A DNA stretch of 6,788 bases from Spirochaetia bacterium (GTDB lineage: Bacteria; Spirochaetota; Spirochaetia; DTKZ01). Both the position numbers and the translations under genes were made by a program. The DNA lies in assembly GCA_031270615.1 (NCBI GenBank), contig JAISXE010000402.1, forward strand, positions 1 to 6,788. The letters are read 5' to 3'. The notes under the pieces were generated by a model. That model was not told where the DNA came from. It did not search any database and was given only the letters and a program-made list of their open reading frames with translations. Of the stretch, positions 5,773 through 6,788 are shown one piece after another (positions within the stretch are counted from its first letter, which is position 1; each line of letters begins with the position of its first letter).

Positions 5773-5852
5773 GGATCGTTGCCGCAAGGCAATGCGCCGC
5801 GCGCAACCAGGCGGCTTTCCGCCGCAATCCCCGGCTGTGGCGCGGCCGCTTT
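5745..5852. other. GC-rich spacer with possible degenerate repeat
   Basis: There is no gene here. GGCGG (5810-5814), loop CTTT, CCGCC (5819-5823) can form a small hairpin. On the minus strand GGATTGCGGCGGAAAGC (5829-5813) resembles the repeat box GGATTGAAGCGGAAATCC, with two internal changes before the ends diverge. It may be a decayed repeat remnant, but there is no second box to confirm it. Confidence 0.3.
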
Positions 5853-5887
5853 AAAAAAGGTGGACCCCGCCGGAAAGCGGGGCCCAC
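5853..5887 (-). terminator. Strong intrinsic terminator of the H1-like gene
   Basis: On the minus strand GTGGGCCCCGC (5887-5877), loop TTTCCG, GCGGGGTCCAC (5870-5860) forms an 11-bp stem with one G-T pair. C and then six T residues (5858-5853) follow. It lies about 35 nt after the stop codon of the H1-like gene and also insulates the UMP kinase promoter from read-through. Confidence 0.9.
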
Positions 5888-5922
5888 AACACTTCATACA
5901 TTTTTTCTGTGTTTGCCGCAGT

Positions 5923-6093
5923 TCATGCTTTTTTGGCGGCAGGTTTCTTGGCAGCAGGCTTTTTGGCGGCAGGTTTCTTGGCGGCGGGTTTTTTTGCCGC
6001 CGGCTTTTTGGCAGCCGGTTTTTTCGCGGCAGGTTTCTTTACGGTCGCCAGTGTCTTCTCAGCCACTTTCTTTCTGCAGTTTGAACGTTCCAT
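5923..6093 (-). CDS. Small histone H1-like protein with KKPAA repeats
   Basis: The product is a very basic 56-aa protein. An 18-residue head (MERSNCRKKVAEKTLATV) is followed by seven perfect KKPAA pentapeptides and a final KKA. Such lysine/alanine/proline tails resemble eukaryotic H1 tails and bacterial H1-like proteins (Chlamydia Hc2 type, Bordetella BpH1) that bind DNA without sequence specificity and compact the nucleoid. That role is inferred from composition, because there is no folded domain. The start at ATG 6093 is set by AAGGAG (6105-6100) with 6 nt spacing. A GTG at 6108 in the same frame would put the ribosome binding site inside the coding region and is rejected. It has its own promoter and terminator, so it is a single-gene unit. 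The repeat number could vary between strains. Confidence 0.85.
   Translation of the reverse strand: MERSNCRKKVAEKTLATVKKPAAKKPAAKKPAAKKPAAKKPAAKKPAAKKPAAKKA
5926..6039 (-). repeat. 15-bp coding tandem repeat (KKPAA units)
   Basis: Seven and a half 15-bp units code for KKPAA. Codons alternate (AAG/AAA, CCT/CCG/CCC, GCC/GCG/GCT), so the DNA is less uniform than the protein. This suggests either an old repeat or selection on the protein rather than recent slippage. Confidence 0.9.
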
Positions 6094-6143
6094 ACTGAGC
6101 TCCTTCACGTTAATATGATCGCTCTAAAGGCGGTTATGCTTAG

Positions 6144-6175
6144 AGTATATCAGGAGATGAAAAAAAGATAAAGCC
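6144..6175 (-). promoter_or_regulatory. Promoter of the H1-like gene
   Basis: On the minus strand GGCTTTATC, a T run and TTTCATCTCCTGA precede TATACT (6149-6144). Transcription would start near 6137, giving a leader of about 44 nt that carries the AAGGAG ribosome binding site. The -35 (TTTATC, 17-nt spacer) is weak. Confidence 0.5.
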
Positions 6176-6230
6176 CTTTTTTTCAGAAAGACACAAATTT
6201 TTTTTGCCAGGGTTTTTTAATAGTTTTGCC

Positions 6231-6250
6231 TAATAAACATAGTTTTATTA
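6231..6250. repeat. AT-rich perfect palindrome
   Basis: TAATAAA (6231-6237), loop CATAGT, TTTATTA (6244-6250) form a 7-bp inverted repeat in an AT-rich patch about 80 nt upstream of the H1-like promoter. It could be an operator or a relic. Nothing else is assignable between 6176 and 6367. Confidence 0.35.
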
Positions 6251-6367
6251 CTTGAATGGCCCGTGTCGCGCGGAGACGGAAATTGGCTGCGGGCCACGCG
6301 GGCAAAAAAGAAGGGATATCGGTCAAGGGTCCGCGGGGTCCGTGGTTTCCCAAATCCTTCCGCGCGA

Positions 6368-6660
6368 GGGGCTGGTCGCAATCCTGAAGACAGGATTGCT
6401 GCTCGCCCATGCATCCAGGGCTGGTCGCAATTTTCTTTAAGGCCGTACAAGTAGGCCGTGGGCGAAGCCCCGTGTTGGTAAAGCAAAACGGTCTGCCGCC
6501 CATGCATCCCGGATTGAAGCGTGGTTAGCGGTTTTTCCTTTCTTCGGCAGCCCCTGGGCCGCGCGAGGGATTGAAGCGGAAATCCTTTTTTGCGGCAGGG
6601 CCGCAAAAAAGATTGCAGCGGAACGCCCGTTTTTTTTCCGGCGCGCGCCGAAAAAAAACG
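6368..6660 (+). repeat. Structured intergenic repeat, long composite form
   Basis: The order on the plus strand is as follows. GGGGCTGGTC leads to a 9-bp hairpin at 6378-6399 (GCAATCCTG, loop AAGA, CAGGATTGC). Next are the box GCCCATGCATCC (6405-6416) and a repeated GGGCTGGTCGCAAT (6418-6431, first copy 6369-6382). Two small hairpins follow at 6441-6457 and 6460-6470, then a second GCCCATGCATCC (6498-6509) and GGATTGAAGCG (6511-6521). The last part is GGATTGAAGCGGAAATCC (6568-6585), a perfect 11-bp hairpin at 6586-6610 (TTTTTTGCGGC, loop AGG, GCCGCAAAAAA), GATTGCAGCGGAACGCCCG (6611-6629) and a long hairpin at 6628-6660 (T8, bulged C, CGGC, GCGC loop, GCCG, A8). Internal duplication suggests nested or recombined copies. 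No protein gene is supported here. Confidence 0.75.
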
Positions 6661-6713
6661 CGCCCAAATCCCCCGCTCTTGACTCCTCGATCTTCACGCC
6701 TAATTCCTGGTTC

Positions 6714-6748
6714 CACCCTTTCCTCTGCGATCTTTCCTGTGGTATACT
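6714..6748 (+). promoter_or_regulatory. Promoter of the right-edge gene, possibly leaderless
   Basis: CACCCTTTCCTCTG, then CGATCTTTCCTGTGG, lead to TATACT (6743-6748). Predicted transcription starts near 6755, up to 3 nt before the ATG at 6758. The layout matches that of the UMP kinase promoter. There is no recognisable -35. Confidence 0.5.
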
Positions 6749-6757
6749 CGAAAAGCC

Positions 6758-6788
6758 ATGGCGGATTGGGAAGACGAGAAGTTCAACG
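6758..6788 (+). CDS. Start of an unidentified gene, cut by the window edge
   Basis: ATG followed by an open frame reads MADWEDEKFN and then runs off the window. Ten residues are too few to name the family. The preceding nine bases (CGAAAAGCC) contain no Shine-Dalgarno sequence. The call rests on the TATACT box placed directly upstream and on the window ending inside the frame, so the gene is probable but unproven. Confidence 0.5.
   Translation, partial: MADWEDEKFN

Noticed and set aside
5731..5787. A TTG start extending the UMP kinase by 19 residues
   Set aside because: The family begins at the MKxxSLGGS strand, and the extension would cover the likely TATACT promoter box.
6368..6660. A CRISPR array
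   Set aside because: The repeated boxes are of different types, unevenly spaced and separated by self-complementary hairpins rather than unique spacers; no cas gene is present.
6586..6660. Intrinsic terminators at the T-run/A-run hairpins
   Set aside because: The T runs are the 5' arms and are paired with the A runs, so no free T tract follows the stem on either strand.
6183..6716. Minus-strand open frames of 63-129 aa across the right repeat region
   Set aside because: They run through the hairpins and duplicated boxes, show no family motif and have no good ribosome binding site that I could see; they look like chance frames in GC-rich repeats.

Overview
The window looks like chromosomal DNA from a spirochaete, most probably a GC-rich, termite-gut-type Treponema. 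This rests on protein family content and not on a database match. The clues are an archaeal/spirochaete-type UMP kinase, a short secreted protein with an acidic SxDDWGxD-type motif of a kind I associate with treponemes, a lipoprotein with a loose lipobox, and a small lysine/alanine/proline-repeat H1-like protein.

Layout. Positions 1-442 are an intergenic leader that starts inside a hairpin-rich repeat and ends with a palindrome and a strong ribosome binding site in front of a Gfo/Idh/MocA-family oxidoreductase (443-1507, +). Positions 1508-1969 carry no protein gene. They hold a structured repeat in minus orientation, a second short copy in plus orientation, and a promoter. The promoter drives tRNA-Leu(CAA) (1970-2053), which is followed at once by a small terminator-like hairpin. 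Next comes a tight plus-strand operon: a secreted 129-aa protein (2096-2485), a radical-SAM protein of the PflX/COG1313 type (2494-3492) and a 516-aa helical-repeat lipoprotein (3489-5039, ATGA overlap). The operon converges, with only 7 bp between stop codons, on the minus-strand UMP kinase (5047-5730). Further right on the minus strand is the 56-aa H1-like protein (5923-6093), with its own promoter, ribosome binding site and strong terminator. Positions 6150-6757 are non-coding and dominated by a large copy of the repeat. A plus-strand gene begins at 6758 and runs off the end.

How the parts work together. The secreted protein, the radical-SAM protein and the lipoprotein are probably translated from one message. 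That message may begin at the tRNA-Leu promoter, because no other promoter is visible. The UMP kinase belongs to pyrimidine nucleotide synthesis, the H1-like protein to nucleoid binding, and the oxidoreductase to sugar or polyol metabolism; these look independent.

The most unusual content is the intergenic repeat family. Short conserved boxes (GCCCATGCANCC, GGATWGAAGCGGAAATCC, GATTGNAGCGGANNGCCCG) separate hairpins whose sequence differs between copies while base pairing is kept. Four copies, long and short, lie in this window. A second unusual point is a shared promoter layout ending in TATACT. In two of its three cases the start codon lies only 8-9 nt after the -10 element, which suggests leaderless mRNAs.
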